Of a DNA stretch of 64,000 nt, positions 24,939 to 33,248 are shown in pieces. The notes beneath the pieces are model-generated. The model saw only the letters and a program-made list of their open reading frames with translations, did no database searches and had not been told where the DNA came from. Location: positions 1 through 64,000 of the forward strand of contig NZ_LBMW01000004.1 in the NCBI RefSeq assembly GCF_026168105.1, written 5' to 3'. The stretch comes from Streptomyces hygroscopicus (GTDB lineage: Bacteria; Actinomycetota; Actinomycetes; Streptomycetales; Streptomycetaceae). How positions within the stretch are numbered: position 1 is the stretch's first letter; every line of letters begins with the position of its first letter. The position numbers and the translations under genes were made by a program.

Positions 24939-26054
24939 TCAGCCGGCCGTCCTGCGCGTGAGAGGCTGGTCGCGTTCATCGAGGTGCTGTGCGAACTTCA
25001 GCCAGGTGTCGGCGTATTGGCGAGCGAGGCTCCCCACCAGTGCTCCGCAGTGCGGCGGTACAGCCGCGGTAAGGCCGGACCACTCCGCCAGCGCGTTCTG
25101 TTGCAGGAGTCGCAGTAGATGCCGCCCCTCCTCCTTGAGCCGCAGCGAGGGGTCACGCAGGAGCTTTTCGAGCACCTGGACCGGATCGGGCTGTGCCGGC
25201 CGCGTGAGGCGTTCATCTCGTCGCCGGCCACCCCCGAAGGGGACAGTGACGTCACCCTCGCCCTCCCCTTGCGTCGCGGCCGCCACAGCGGGCCCGGGGG
25301 CCGGTGCCGGCGCCGTAGAAGGCCTGAGGGCCTCCGGCCGCACTGCCGAGGGTAACTCACCGGCCTGGAGGCGCTTTCGGACATCGCTCGCGGTAGCGGG
25401 CGAGATTCCCGCGATCCGCGCAACCTCGCGCAACGAGGCCTGAGGGTTCTGGGCCATTACTTCGGCGGCTCGCCAACGGCCCTTCGCGCTGCTGAGCGGG
25501 CGCACTCGCCCGTCGCGGCCAACCCGTGCGTTCAACTGCGGAACGGAGTCAGTGGCACGGCGTCGGATGGAGGCCACGGCCTTGGCCCCCAGGCCGGAGG
25601 CCCGTGCTATGGCCCGGTCCGACATGTGTGGATGCGATGCGACGATCCGCGACGCGGCGGCGCGCCGATCGGCCTGCGACAGCGGCAGACCGTGCGCGAT
25701 GTTGGCTTGGACCGCGCGCAGGAAGGCGTCTTCCGCGGAACCTTCGAAGAATTCGACGTCGACGGTGTCCTGCCCTCGGGCCAATGCGGCCAGGAGCCGG
25801 TGCGTGCCATCGATCACGCGCATGTCTGAACGGCGGACGAGTATGGCGGGCAGGGGCCCGTCGACGTCGGCCAGCCGCGCGACGTGCTCCTGGTCGGGAC
25901 CCTGTGACCGGGGGGACTCACCGGGCAGGAGGGCTGCGATCGGAACGGGAGTGGTTTTCGGCCCGCGGGCTACGGCGGGCGCGGAAGCGCTCTCCTGACG
26001 GCTGATGGCTCTGCTGTGCGCCGGAACGGGTATTCCGTCGTCTGCCTGATTCAT
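24939..26054 (-). CDS. StrR-family (ParB-like) pathway-specific activator
   Basis: This 371-residue protein has a ParB/sulfiredoxin-like N-terminal domain (about 35-130, with VIDGTHRLLAA), a middle DNA-binding part with helix-turn-helix LREVARIAGISPATASDVR (about 207-226) and a basic, Pro-rich C-terminal part. StrR, Bbr and NovG have this layout and activate antibiotic genes from GTTCGACTG-N11-CAGTCGAAC sites. Near-identical palindromes at 14780, 15464 and 21966 are its probable targets. Leu codon 234 (25353-25355) is TTA, so it should be made only when the bldA tRNA is present. It is probably the last gene of the peptide cluster. The start at 26054 follows GGGG. Confidence 0.9.
   Translation of the reverse strand: MNQADDGIPVPAHSRAISRQESASAPAVARGPKTTPVPIAALLPGESPRSQGPDQEHVARLADVDGPLPAILVRRSDMRVIDGTHRLLAALARGQDTVDVEFFEGSAEDAFLRAVQANIAHGLPLSQADRRAAASRIVASHPHMSDRAIARASGLGAKAVASIRRRATDSVPQLNARVGRDGRVRPLSSAKGRWRAAEVMAQNPQASLREVARIAGISPATASDVRKRLQAGELPSAVRPEALRPSTAPAPAPGPAVAAATQGEGEGDVTVPFGGGRRRDERLTRPAQPDPVQVLEKLLRDPSLRLKEEGRHLLRLLQQNALAEWSGLTAAVPPHCGALVGSLARQYADTWLKFAQHLDERDQPLTRRTAG
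25530..25558. promoter_or_regulatory. StrR-type palindrome inside the activator gene
   Basis: GTTCAACTG-N11-CAGTGGCAC matches 16 of 18 positions with exact spacing, inside the coding region of the activator. It could give feedback control by a roadblock, or could be chance within codons for PQLNA. Confidence 0.45.
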
Positions 26055-26861
26055 TCATTTACCCCGTTTGTCGATACTCATGAGCTGCTGGCCGCTGCAT
26101 TTTCAGTGAGCTGAGCCGTCGTTGCCCTGGTCGCGGGAGACGAGTACGGCCGGATCGCGAAGGAGAGCGGCATCGTTTTGCGCCTGGTTCGGAGCGTCAT
26201 CGCATCGGAAGACACCGTAGGTTCACCCTTCCGGGAAGTTGCGTCGTACAGTGCTGTTGCCGATCTTGCGCTGCCCCGCGATCGACCCGTATACGGGGTA
26301 GTCGATCGGCTGGGAATGCACTCATGATCATGTCTCGTCACGATGCTGTCGAGACGTTCAAGGCCGCACGTTTCGGCCGCTGCGTGTGGCCGCCACATGC
26401 GAATCGGAGCCCTCAAAGTCGGAGCCCTCAAAGAGTGACCGCTTTGCCGTGGAACGGTAAAGAGTCACCGGAGGCGCCGGTTGTCGATCAGAGCGCGTAC
26501 GCGGGCGCGGCTGAATACCTGGCTCATTCTCAGCCATTTATGGGGCGGGAGAGCGAGTAGGGATCGGTACCGCGCGGACAGACATGGGCCCTGGCCGGGA
26601 TTCCCCTCCCGACGTGCGGAAACACTTGGCGGCGTTCGAGGTTCAGCTACCTCGCACCTTGCGAGCGGCTGCTCATGATGTCTGAAAGGCACCCTTCACT
26701 GGCCAGTGGAATGGCGCGTTTGCTGCCGCCTCGCTGAGCGTCAGCACCTCTGCAGTACGCCGCTCTGGCCGATTCCCGCCTTCTGCTTCAGGCTGCTCGG
26801 ACCGACAGGTCCCGCTGCGGACGCCGGTACCCCGGCGAACTTCCGGAAGAAGTCGAATTGT
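26055..26861. other. Gene-poor stretch at the edge of the peptide cluster
   Basis: No credible gene is seen in these 807 bp. They contain a 15-bp tandem duplication TCGGAGCCCTCAAAG (26404-26418 and 26419-26433) and a 12-bp perfect palindrome CACTGGCCAGTG (26697-26708). The activator's promoter must lie in the left part. Composition is less GC-rich than the neighbours. Confidence 0.4.
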
Positions 26862-27827
26862 TCAGCTGCGCGGATGTGCCGCGTGCGGGTGCCGTTCCCG
26901 CCAGCGTGCATACGCGGTGCCGGTCGCGCAGCTGCTCAGATGGCCGTCGTGGACCCGGCGCAGGATCGCCTCGCCGTGCGGGACGAGGGGGCCGTCCACG
27001 CGCCAGGCGAGTACATGGCGGTACCAGAGCGGATTGCCCGCCAAGGGACGGACGGCGACGCCGGGGACCTCGATGAAGGTGGCCTGGCAGAGGCTGACGG
27101 CCAGTCCCGCCCGGACGATCTCGATCAGCTGACGCCCCTCTGCCTCGTAGGGGGTACGCGGACGGCGGTCGGTGACGGCGAAGACGGACGTCCAGTACTC
27201 GTGGGTGCGGTCGCTGCCGGGTCGAGGCACGGCCCAATCCTCCTCGGTGAGCCGGGCCAGACTCACTTCCTCCCGCACAGCCAGGGGGTGGTCGGCGGGG
27301 AGCAGCGCGAAGACGGGCTCCGTGACGAGCGGGTGCAGGATCACGCCGTCCCGCGGTGCGAGTTCCTGGCCCGGGTGGTCGCCGAGAACCGCGGCCTCCA
27401 GGCGGCCGGCCGTGAGGTCGTCGAGGAGCGGAGCGGGCGCGTACCGGCAGCGGGAGGTCACCTCGGCCTGCGGCACCACGTCGCGTACGGCCCGCAGGAG
27501 ATGGCCCAGGAGCGGGGCGCCGACCGAGCCGACGCGGACACGGGCGGGGGAGGTCGCGCGGCGGGTGGCGCGGTCGGTGTCCGCGATGAGCTGGTCGATG
27601 CCCGGAAGGATGGCATGGGCCCGGGCGAGCACGAGCTCGCCCAGCGAGGTGGGCACGGCTCCGGCGTGGCCACGCTCGAACAGCGTGCCTCCCAGGAGCC
27701 TTTCGACGCGCCGCACCTGGGCGCTCAGGCCCGGCTGGGTCATCCCCAGCGACGCCGCGGCGCGGGTGAGGCTGCCGGCTTCCGCGACGGCGCACACCAC
27801 GCGCAGATGCCGTATCTCCAGATCCAT
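26862..27827 (-). CDS. LysR-family transcriptional regulator
   Basis: The 321 residues start with a LysR winged HTH (HLRVVCAVAEAGSLTRAAAS, then LGMTQPGLSAQV) and continue as a periplasmic-binding-like effector domain (about 95-300). It is divergent from the secreted M6 protease with 99 bp between starts, the usual layout for a LysR regulator and its target. A separate palindrome at 27886, shared with the hydroxyproline genes, lies in the same gap, so the protease may have two inputs. The effector is unknown. Confidence 0.88.
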   Translation of the reverse strand: MDLEIRHLRVVCAVAEAGSLTRAAASLGMTQPGLSAQVRRVERLLGGTLFERGHAGAVPTSLGELVLARAHAILPGIDQLIADTDRATRRATSPARVRVGSVGAPLLGHLLRAVRDVVPQAEVTSRCRYAPAPLLDDLTAGRLEAAVLGDHPGQELAPRDGVILHPLVTEPVFALLPADHPLAVREEVSLARLTEEDWAVPRPGSDRTHEYWTSVFAVTDRRPRTPYEAEGRQLIEIVRAGLAVSLCQATFIEVPGVAVRPLAGNPLWYRHVLAWRVDGPLVPHGEAILRRVHDGHLSSCATGTAYARWRERHPHAAHPRS

Positions 27828-27885
27828 GCGCGGATGTTATGGACCACTGGGAGGTTCCCGACAGTGTGCGGCACCCACAGTCTTA

Positions 27886-27900
27886 TGTGAAATGTCACAT
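27886..27900. promoter_or_regulatory. TGTGAmAT operator before the first M6 protease
   Basis: TGTGAAATGTCACAT is nearly palindromic and matches sites at 35061, 35239, 38373 and 41760. It lies 26 bp before the protease start, within the LysR/M6 divergent region. Confidence 0.65.
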
Positions 27901-27926
27901 GTCGTAGTTATGGAGGTGGTGAATCC

Positions 27927-29144
27927 ATGAGAGCGACCCTCCACGCGCCGAGGAGGCGAGGCGCGCTGCTGCCGGCGGTGCTCGTCGGCCTCCTTCTCTT
28001 CTTGCTCGGCGTTCCCGGCGCGCCGTACGCCCGCGCGGTGACGGCGGCCCGGACGGCGGACAGCGCCTCGGACTGCGCGCTGCCCGGCACCACCGGGTGG
28101 ACGGACGAAGGCCATGACACCGACTTCTCCGCCTTCCGGCGCCCCGCCGGAACCATCGAAGTCGCCATGATCTTCGTGGACTTCCCGGACGCCCCCGCCA
28201 CCGAGTCCGCCGCCGACGACGCGGCCCGGCTCACGCCCGGCGCGGACTGGGTGTGGAACGCCTCCTACGGCAAGACGTGGCTCGCCATCACCCAGTACCG
28301 GCACTGGGTGCGGATGCCGCACAACTCCACGGACTACGGATTCGACCGCGGCCTCAGCCACGAGGCGCACGAGGCCTATCTCAAGGACGCCGTGACGGCC
28401 GCGGATGCGGCCGTGGACTTCTCGCGCTACGACATGGTGTACGTCGTGCCGACGAGGAACGCGGCGGCCATCTCCTTCACGCCCACCTATGTGTACGAGC
28501 CGGGGACGGCCGGGGTGGTCGCCGACGGCACCCGGATCAAGTGGGCGGTGACCTTCGGTCAGGACATGTGGCATTGGGGCTACAAGCTGGTCGGCCACGA
28601 GACCGCGCACACCTTCGGCTTGCCCGACCTGTACGCCTTCGACACGGGCGGTGACGCGCATCGTTTCGTGGGCGGCTGGGACGTGATGGGCCTGATCGGC
28701 GGGGCCGGGCCGCAGTACTTCGCCTGGCAGTCGTGGAAGCTCGGCTGGATCGACGACAGCCAGGTCGTCTGCCGGGCCTCGGCGGGCAGTGACACGGTCA
28801 CCCTGACAGCGGTCGAGTACGGCGGCGGAACCAAGATGGCCGTCGTCCGCACCGGACCCACGACGGCGTATGTCGTCGAGTCGCGGAGGGCGGTCCTCGC
28901 GGACGTGGGCCTGTGTTCGACCGGTGCGCTGGTGTACCGGGTCGACTCGTCCGTCGAGACCGGCGGCGGACCGATCCAGGTGATGGACGCCAAGCCGGAC
29001 GACACTCCGGCAGGCCGCTGCCGCCCGCTGGACGACGCACCGTACTGGGCCGGGGAGTCGTTCACCGACGCGGCCGCGGGGGTGCGGATCGACGTCCTGA
29101 GCGCGGCCGGAGACTCGGACACCGTCCGCATCACCAGGTGGTAG
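27927..29144 (+). CDS. Secreted M6-family zinc metalloprotease, copy 1
   Basis: The 405 residues open with a Sec signal peptide (LLPAVLVGLLLFLLGVPGA, cleavage near 37-45). The catalytic site is HETAHTFGLPD with H224, E225 and H228, followed by GGWDVMG (Met-turn region). M6 (immune inhibitor A-like) enzymes are extracellular endopeptidases. GGAGGTGG precedes the ATG. The protein is a clear paralogue of the M6 gene at 44 kb. An operator shared with the hydroxyproline genes lies just upstream, so it probably feeds the peptide importer and catabolic genes that follow. Confidence 0.88.
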   Translation: MRATLHAPRRRGALLPAVLVGLLLFLLGVPGAPYARAVTAARTADSASDCALPGTTGWTDEGHDTDFSAFRRPAGTIEVAMIFVDFPDAPATESAADDAARLTPGADWVWNASYGKTWLAITQYRHWVRMPHNSTDYGFDRGLSHEAHEAYLKDAVTAADAAVDFSRYDMVYVVPTRNAAAISFTPTYVYEPGTAGVVADGTRIKWAVTFGQDMWHWGYKLVGHETAHTFGLPDLYAFDTGGDAHRFVGGWDVMGLIGGAGPQYFAWQSWKLGWIDDSQVVCRASAGSDTVTLTAVEYGGGTKMAVVRTGPTTAYVVESRRAVLADVGLCSTGALVYRVDSSVETGGGPIQVMDAKPDDTPAGRCRPLDDAPYWAGESFTDAAAGVRIDVLSAAGDSDTVRITRW

Positions 29145-29170
29145 GCGCCCGACACGTTCGGCCGCCCGAG

Positions 29171-29215
29171 CACGGCTGTGTCCTGGACCCACCGGCGGTC
29201 CGGGACACGGCCGTG
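29171..29215. terminator. Terminator between convergent protease and importer genes
   Basis: CACGGCTGTGTCCTGGA and TCCGGGACACGGCCGTG pair at 15 of 17 positions across an 11-base loop. Confidence 0.7.
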
Positions 29216-29220
29216 TCCCT

Positions 29221-30264
29221 TCAGGCGGCCTCGGGGAAGTGGCAGGCCACCTGACGTGTCCCGCCGTGCGCCGCAATGCTCAGCACCGGCGCCTCGGACC
29301 GGCAGATCGCCTGGGCCTTGAGGCAGCGGGGGTGGAACGTGCAGCCGGGCGGAGGAGCCGCCGGGCTCGGCGGGTCGCCGAGCAGGGTGATCCGCTCCCG
29401 GCTCCGCTCGGCGACCGGATCGGGCAGGGGTACGGCGGACAGGAGGGCCCGGGTGTAAGGGTGAGCGGGAGCCGTGTACACCCTCTCCCTGGGGCCGATT
29501 TCCACGATGCGCCCCAGGTACATCACTGCGACCCGGTCGCAGACCCGCTTGACCACCGAGAGGTCGTGCGCGATGAACAGGTAGGCGAGACCGAGTTCGC
29601 CCTGCAGACGCTCCATCAGGTTGACGATCTGTGCCTGCACGGAGACGTCGAGCGCCGAGACCGGTTCGTCGGCGACGACCAGGCGGGGGCTCGTGGCCAG
29701 TGAGCGGGCGATGCCGATGCGCTGTGCCTGGCCGCCGGAGAACTCGTGCGGATAGCGGTCGATGTGCTCGGGGATGAGCCCGACGAGCTCCATCAGCTCC
29801 GCGGCCCTGCGCCGCGCGTCGGCCGCCGGGCTCCCCTGTACCAGAAGCGGATCGGCGATGATCCGGGCCACGGTCTGGCGCGGGTTGAGGGAGGAGTGCG
29901 GATCCTGGAAGACCATTTGGATCTCCCGCCGCAGCGGTCTGAGTTCGCGCTGGGCGAGGTGGCTGATGTCGCGGCCGTCGTACGAGACCGAGCCGCCGGT
30001 CGGTTCCAGGAGCCGCACGATCATCCGGCCCGTGGTGGACTTGCCGCAGCCGGACTCCCCGACCAGGCCGAGGGTCTCGCCCGCCGCCACGTCGAAGCTG
30101 ACGCCGTCGACGGCCCGTACGGCGGCCGAACGGCCTCGTCGGCCGGGGAAGGTCATTGTCAAGTTCCGTACGGACAGCAGCGGATCGGTGTGAGGAGGCG
30201 CCGGTTGGGCGGACTGGCCGGCGGGGGTGCCGGCCGAGAAGGCCGGCCTGTCGGTGGGTGTCAT
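29221..30264 (-). CDS. Oligopeptide ABC importer ATPase, OppF/DppF type
   Basis: The 347 residues have Walker [10 protein letters not shown], signature [11 protein letters not shown], Walker [12 protein letters not shown] and the C-terminal Cys-containing segment [15 protein letters not shown] of peptide-importer ATPases. The ATG at 30264 overlaps the stop of the upstream ATPase (ATGA). It is the last gene of a five-gene importer operon (binding protein, two permeases, two ATPases) read leftwards from 34997. Confidence 0.92.
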   Translation of the reverse strand: MTPTDRPAFSAGTPAGQSAQPAPPHTDPLLSVRNLTMTFPGRRGRSAAVRAVDGVSFDVAAGETLGLVGESGCGKSTTGRMIVRLLEPTGGSVSYDGRDISHLAQRELRPLRREIQMVFQDPHSSLNPRQTVARIIADPLLVQGSPAADARRRAAELMELVGLIPEHIDRYPHEFSGGQAQRIGIARSLATSPRLVVADEPVSALDVSVQAQIVNLMERLQGELGLAYLFIAHDLSVVKRVCDRVAVMYLGRIVEIGPRERVYTAPAHPYTRALLSAVPLPDPVAERSRERITLLGDPPSPAAPPPGCTFHPRCLKAQAICRSEAPVLSIAAHGGTRQVACHFPEAA

Positions 30265-31295
30265 GGGATGACCTTCCGGGTGCGGTCCGTGGGGGCGATG
30301 GCCGGACTCAAGGGCAGGTGGCAGGCCACCGCGCGCCCGTCGGACGCGACCAGGCGGGGCCTGACCCGCTCGCAGCGCTCGCTCGCATCGGTGCCGGCCG
30401 CGGCGGCCCGCGGGCAGCGCGGCACGAACGCGCACCCCGGGGCGGGCGCGAGCAGCGATGGCGGGCTGCCGGGGATCGCCCGCAACGGGGCGTCGTCGGC
30501 GTCGTCGAGGCGGGGCAGGGAGTCGAGGAGACCCCGCGTGTAAGGGTGGGCCGGGGCGGCGAACACGGCCTCCACCGGAGCTTGTTCGGCCGCTCGGCCG
30601 CCGTACATCACCAGGACCTCGTGCGCGACGCGGGCGACCACCCCGAGGTCATGAGTGATCAGGACGACGGCGAGGGACCGCTCCTGCTGGATCCGGGCGA
30701 TCAGTTCCAGGATCTGGGCCTGCACGGTGACGTCCAGGGCGGTGGTCGGCTCGTCCGCGATCAGCAGTTCCGGCTCGCAGGCCAGCGCCATGGCGATCAT
30801 CACTCGCTGGCGCATGCCCCCGGAGAACTGGTGCGGGTACTCGCCCGCCCGGCGTTTCGGTTCCGGAATGCCGACCTCGGCGAGCATCTCCACGGCGCGC
30901 CGCCGGGCGGCGGCGCGACGGGAACCGAAGTGGACCCGGTGGTGCTCCGCTATCTGTTCGCCGACCGTGTAGTAGGGGTGCAGGCTGGAAAGCGGGTCCT
31001 GGAAGACCATGGCCATCTTCCGGCCGCGCAGCCGGTTCAGGTCGCGCTCCGCGAGTCCGACCAGTTCACGGCCGTCCAGGGTGATCGAGCCGGTGACCTG
31101 TGCGCCGGTGTGCAGACCCATCACCGCCATCGAGGTGACGGACTTGCCGGAGCCGGACTCGCCGACGATACCGAGGGTCCGTCCGCGATGGACCTCGAAG
31201 CCGAGGGAGTCGACGGCGCGTACGGGTCCGCCCTCGGCCTGGAAGGTGACCGACAAGTCTCTTACGGACAGAAGTGTTTCGGGTTCGGCGGCCAT
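30261..31295 (-). CDS. Oligopeptide ABC importer ATPase, OppD/DppD type
   Basis: The 344 residues have Walker [10 protein letters not shown], signature [12 protein letters not shown], Walker [12 protein letters not shown] and the C-terminal [11 protein letters not shown] segment. It forms the ATPase heterodimer with the OppF-type protein. Overlapping starts and stops on both sides show translational coupling in the operon. Confidence 0.92.
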   Translation of the reverse strand: MAAEPETLLSVRDLSVTFQAEGGPVRAVDSLGFEVHRGRTLGIVGESGSGKSVTSMAVMGLHTGAQVTGSITLDGRELVGLAERDLNRLRGRKMAMVFQDPLSSLHPYYTVGEQIAEHHRVHFGSRRAAARRRAVEMLAEVGIPEPKRRAGEYPHQFSGGMRQRVMIAMALACEPELLIADEPTTALDVTVQAQILELIARIQQERSLAVVLITHDLGVVARVAHEVLVMYGGRAAEQAPVEAVFAAPAHPYTRGLLDSLPRLDDADDAPLRAIPGSPPSLLAPAPGCAFVPRCPRAAAAGTDASERCERVRPRLVASDGRAVACHLPLSPAIAPTDRTRKVIP

Positions 31296-32281
31296 CACAG
31301 CCTCACTCGCGGGTCGACGACGGCGTACAGCAGGTCGACGGCCAGGTTGGCGACGACGATGAAGGCGGCGGCGAGCAGGGTCACGCCGAGGATCACCGGC
31401 TGGTCGCCGGTGGACAGGGCCCCGTAGAAGAGCCGACCGATCCCCGGCAGGCCGAAGATGGACTCGGTGATCACCGCACCGGCGAGCAGGCCGCCCAGGT
31501 CCATTCCGAAAAGGGTGAGGATCGGCGTCATGCCGGAGCGCAGGCCGTGCTTGACGACGACGGTGCGGCGCGGCAGGCCCTTCGCGCGTGCGGTGCGGAT
31601 GTACGGCTCCGCCATCGTCTCGATCATCGAACTTCGGCTCTGGCGCGCGTACATGGCCGCGTAGAGGATGGCGAGGGCCAGCCAGGGCAGCAGCAGGTTC
31701 GACGCCCAGCTCGCAGGGTCGTCGCCGAAGGACACGTACTGCGGATAGGGGAGCAGCCCCGCCACCCGGATGAGCCCGTAGATCAGCATCATCGAGGTGA
31801 AGTAGACCGGCAGCGAGGCGGCGCCCACCGCGCCGACCATCAGCACGCGGTCGGTGAGGGTGTCCTTGCGCAGGGCGGCTGTCACGCCGGTGCTCAGGCC
31901 GAGCGCGAGCCACAGTACGGCGGCGCCCAGGGCCAGCGACGCTGAGACAGGGAGCCGGTCCATCAGCAGGTCCCAGACGGCCTCGCTGTTCTGGTAGGAG
32001 TAGCCCAGGCAGGGGAAGTCGCAGCGCAGCGCGTACTGACCGCTGCCCATGGTGCGGCCGGTGAAGATGCCGCTGACGAAGTCCCAGAACTGCCGCCACA
32101 GCGGACGGTCGAGACCCATATGGGCGCGGATCGCCGCCAGGCGTTCGGTGCTGCACGCCTTTCCGCAGGCCGCGGCGGCGGGGTCGGAGGGAAGGACGTA
32201 GAAGATGGTGAAGGTGACGGCGGCGACGGCGATCAGCACACCGATGACGCCGGCCAGCCGCCGCAGCGTGTAGAGGATCAT
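31295..32281 (-). CDS. Peptide ABC importer permease, OppB/DppB type
   Basis: The 328 residues have an N-terminal helix (GVIGVLIAVAAVTFTIFYV), a long periplasmic segment and five further helices. The permease motif is near EPYIRTARAKGLP, and the end PRVRL is typical of DppB. Its stop overlaps the OppD start and its start overlaps the OppC stop (ATGA). It forms the channel with the OppC-type permease. Confidence 0.9.
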   Translation of the reverse strand: MILYTLRRLAGVIGVLIAVAAVTFTIFYVLPSDPAAAACGKACSTERLAAIRAHMGLDRPLWRQFWDFVSGIFTGRTMGSGQYALRCDFPCLGYSYQNSEAVWDLLMDRLPVSASLALGAAVLWLALGLSTGVTAALRKDTLTDRVLMVGAVGAASLPVYFTSMMLIYGLIRVAGLLPYPQYVSFGDDPASWASNLLLPWLALAILYAAMYARQSRSSMIETMAEPYIRTARAKGLPRRTVVVKHGLRSGMTPILTLFGMDLGGLLAGAVITESIFGLPGIGRLFYGALSTGDQPVILGVTLLAAAFIVVANLAVDLLYAVVDPRVRL

Positions 32282-33231
32282 GTGCGGCCTCCCCTCGGGT
32301 CGAGGATGTCCCGCAGGGCGTCGCCGAGCAGTGTGAACGCGAGCACGGTCAGGAACAGGCAGGCACTCGGGATGACGAAGTACATCGGGTCGGTGTCGTA
32401 GAAGGAGACACTCTCGGCGATCATCTGGCCCCAGGACGGAGTGGGTGGGCGGACGCCGACGCCCAGATAGCTCAGGGCGGCCTCGGTGGCGATCATGCCC
32501 GGGATGATCAGGGTCGTGTACGCGATGACGGGGCCTGCAACGCCCGGCAGGATGTCGCGGGTGAGAATCCGCCACGAGCCGGCACCGCCGACGCGGGCCG
32601 CGTCGACGTACTCGCGGTGTTTGAGCGAGAGTGTCTGTCCGCGCACCACGCGGGCGATGCCGGGCCAGCCGAACAGGCCGATGACCAAGGTCATCAGCAC
32701 GATCCGGTTGACGTCCTTGGCCACCGACATCATCGCGATCATGAAGATGAGCGACGGGAAGGACATGGTGAGGTCCATGAGACGGGAGAGCACGGCGTCC
32801 GTGCGGCCCCCGAAGTAGCCGGCCGCGATCCCGGCCGCCGTTCCGGCGACGACGACGATCGCGGTGGCCGTCAGGGCGATGAGGAGGGAGACCTGGGCGC
32901 CGTGTACGACACGGGCGAACAGGTCGCGCCCGGTGACCGGTTCGACGCCGAGCCAGTGGTCGGCGGAGACCCCGCCGAGCGGCCCGATGGGCTTGCCGCC
33001 CAGGTAGGGGTCGATGGCGGACTTGTCGAACTCGTCGGGCGACCGGCCGCCGAGCGCGCTCAGCAGCGGGGCCCCCGCCGCCATGAGCAGAAAGGCGGCG
33101 ACGATGGCCAGGGAGACCTTCACGGAGGCCCGGCGGCGCAGTTCCCGGCGGGCGAGCTGCCAGGGGCCGCTGCCCGTGGGGGCCGTCGCGGTGGTTGACG
33201 TGGCGGCGGAGTCCGGTGCGGTGGAGGACAT
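32278..33231 (-). CDS. Peptide ABC importer permease, OppC/DppC type
   Basis: The 317 residues contain the OppC N-terminal domain followed by a BPD_transp_1 permease domain. The coupling motif is near REYVDAARVGGAG and the C-terminus DALRDILDPR is typical of this subunit. It lies 17 bp after the binding-protein gene. Confidence 0.9.
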   Translation of the reverse strand: MSSTAPDSAATSTTATAPTGSGPWQLARRELRRRASVKVSLAIVAAFLLMAAGAPLLSALGGRSPDEFDKSAIDPYLGGKPIGPLGGVSADHWLGVEPVTGRDLFARVVHGAQVSLLIALTATAIVVVAGTAAGIAAGYFGGRTDAVLSRLMDLTMSFPSLIFMIAMMSVAKDVNRIVLMTLVIGLFGWPGIARVVRGQTLSLKHREYVDAARVGGAGSWRILTRDILPGVAGPVIAYTTLIIPGMIATEAALSYLGVGVRPPTPSWGQMIAESVSFYDTDPMYFVIPSACLFLTVLAFTLLGDALRDILDPRGGRT

Positions 33232-33248
33232 GGTGATCGGAGGCTCCG

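Noticed and set aside
26860-26888. GTTCAGCTG as a possible StrR half-site
   Set aside because: The first half has one change and the second half position shows no match, and it lies at the 3' end of the LysR gene.
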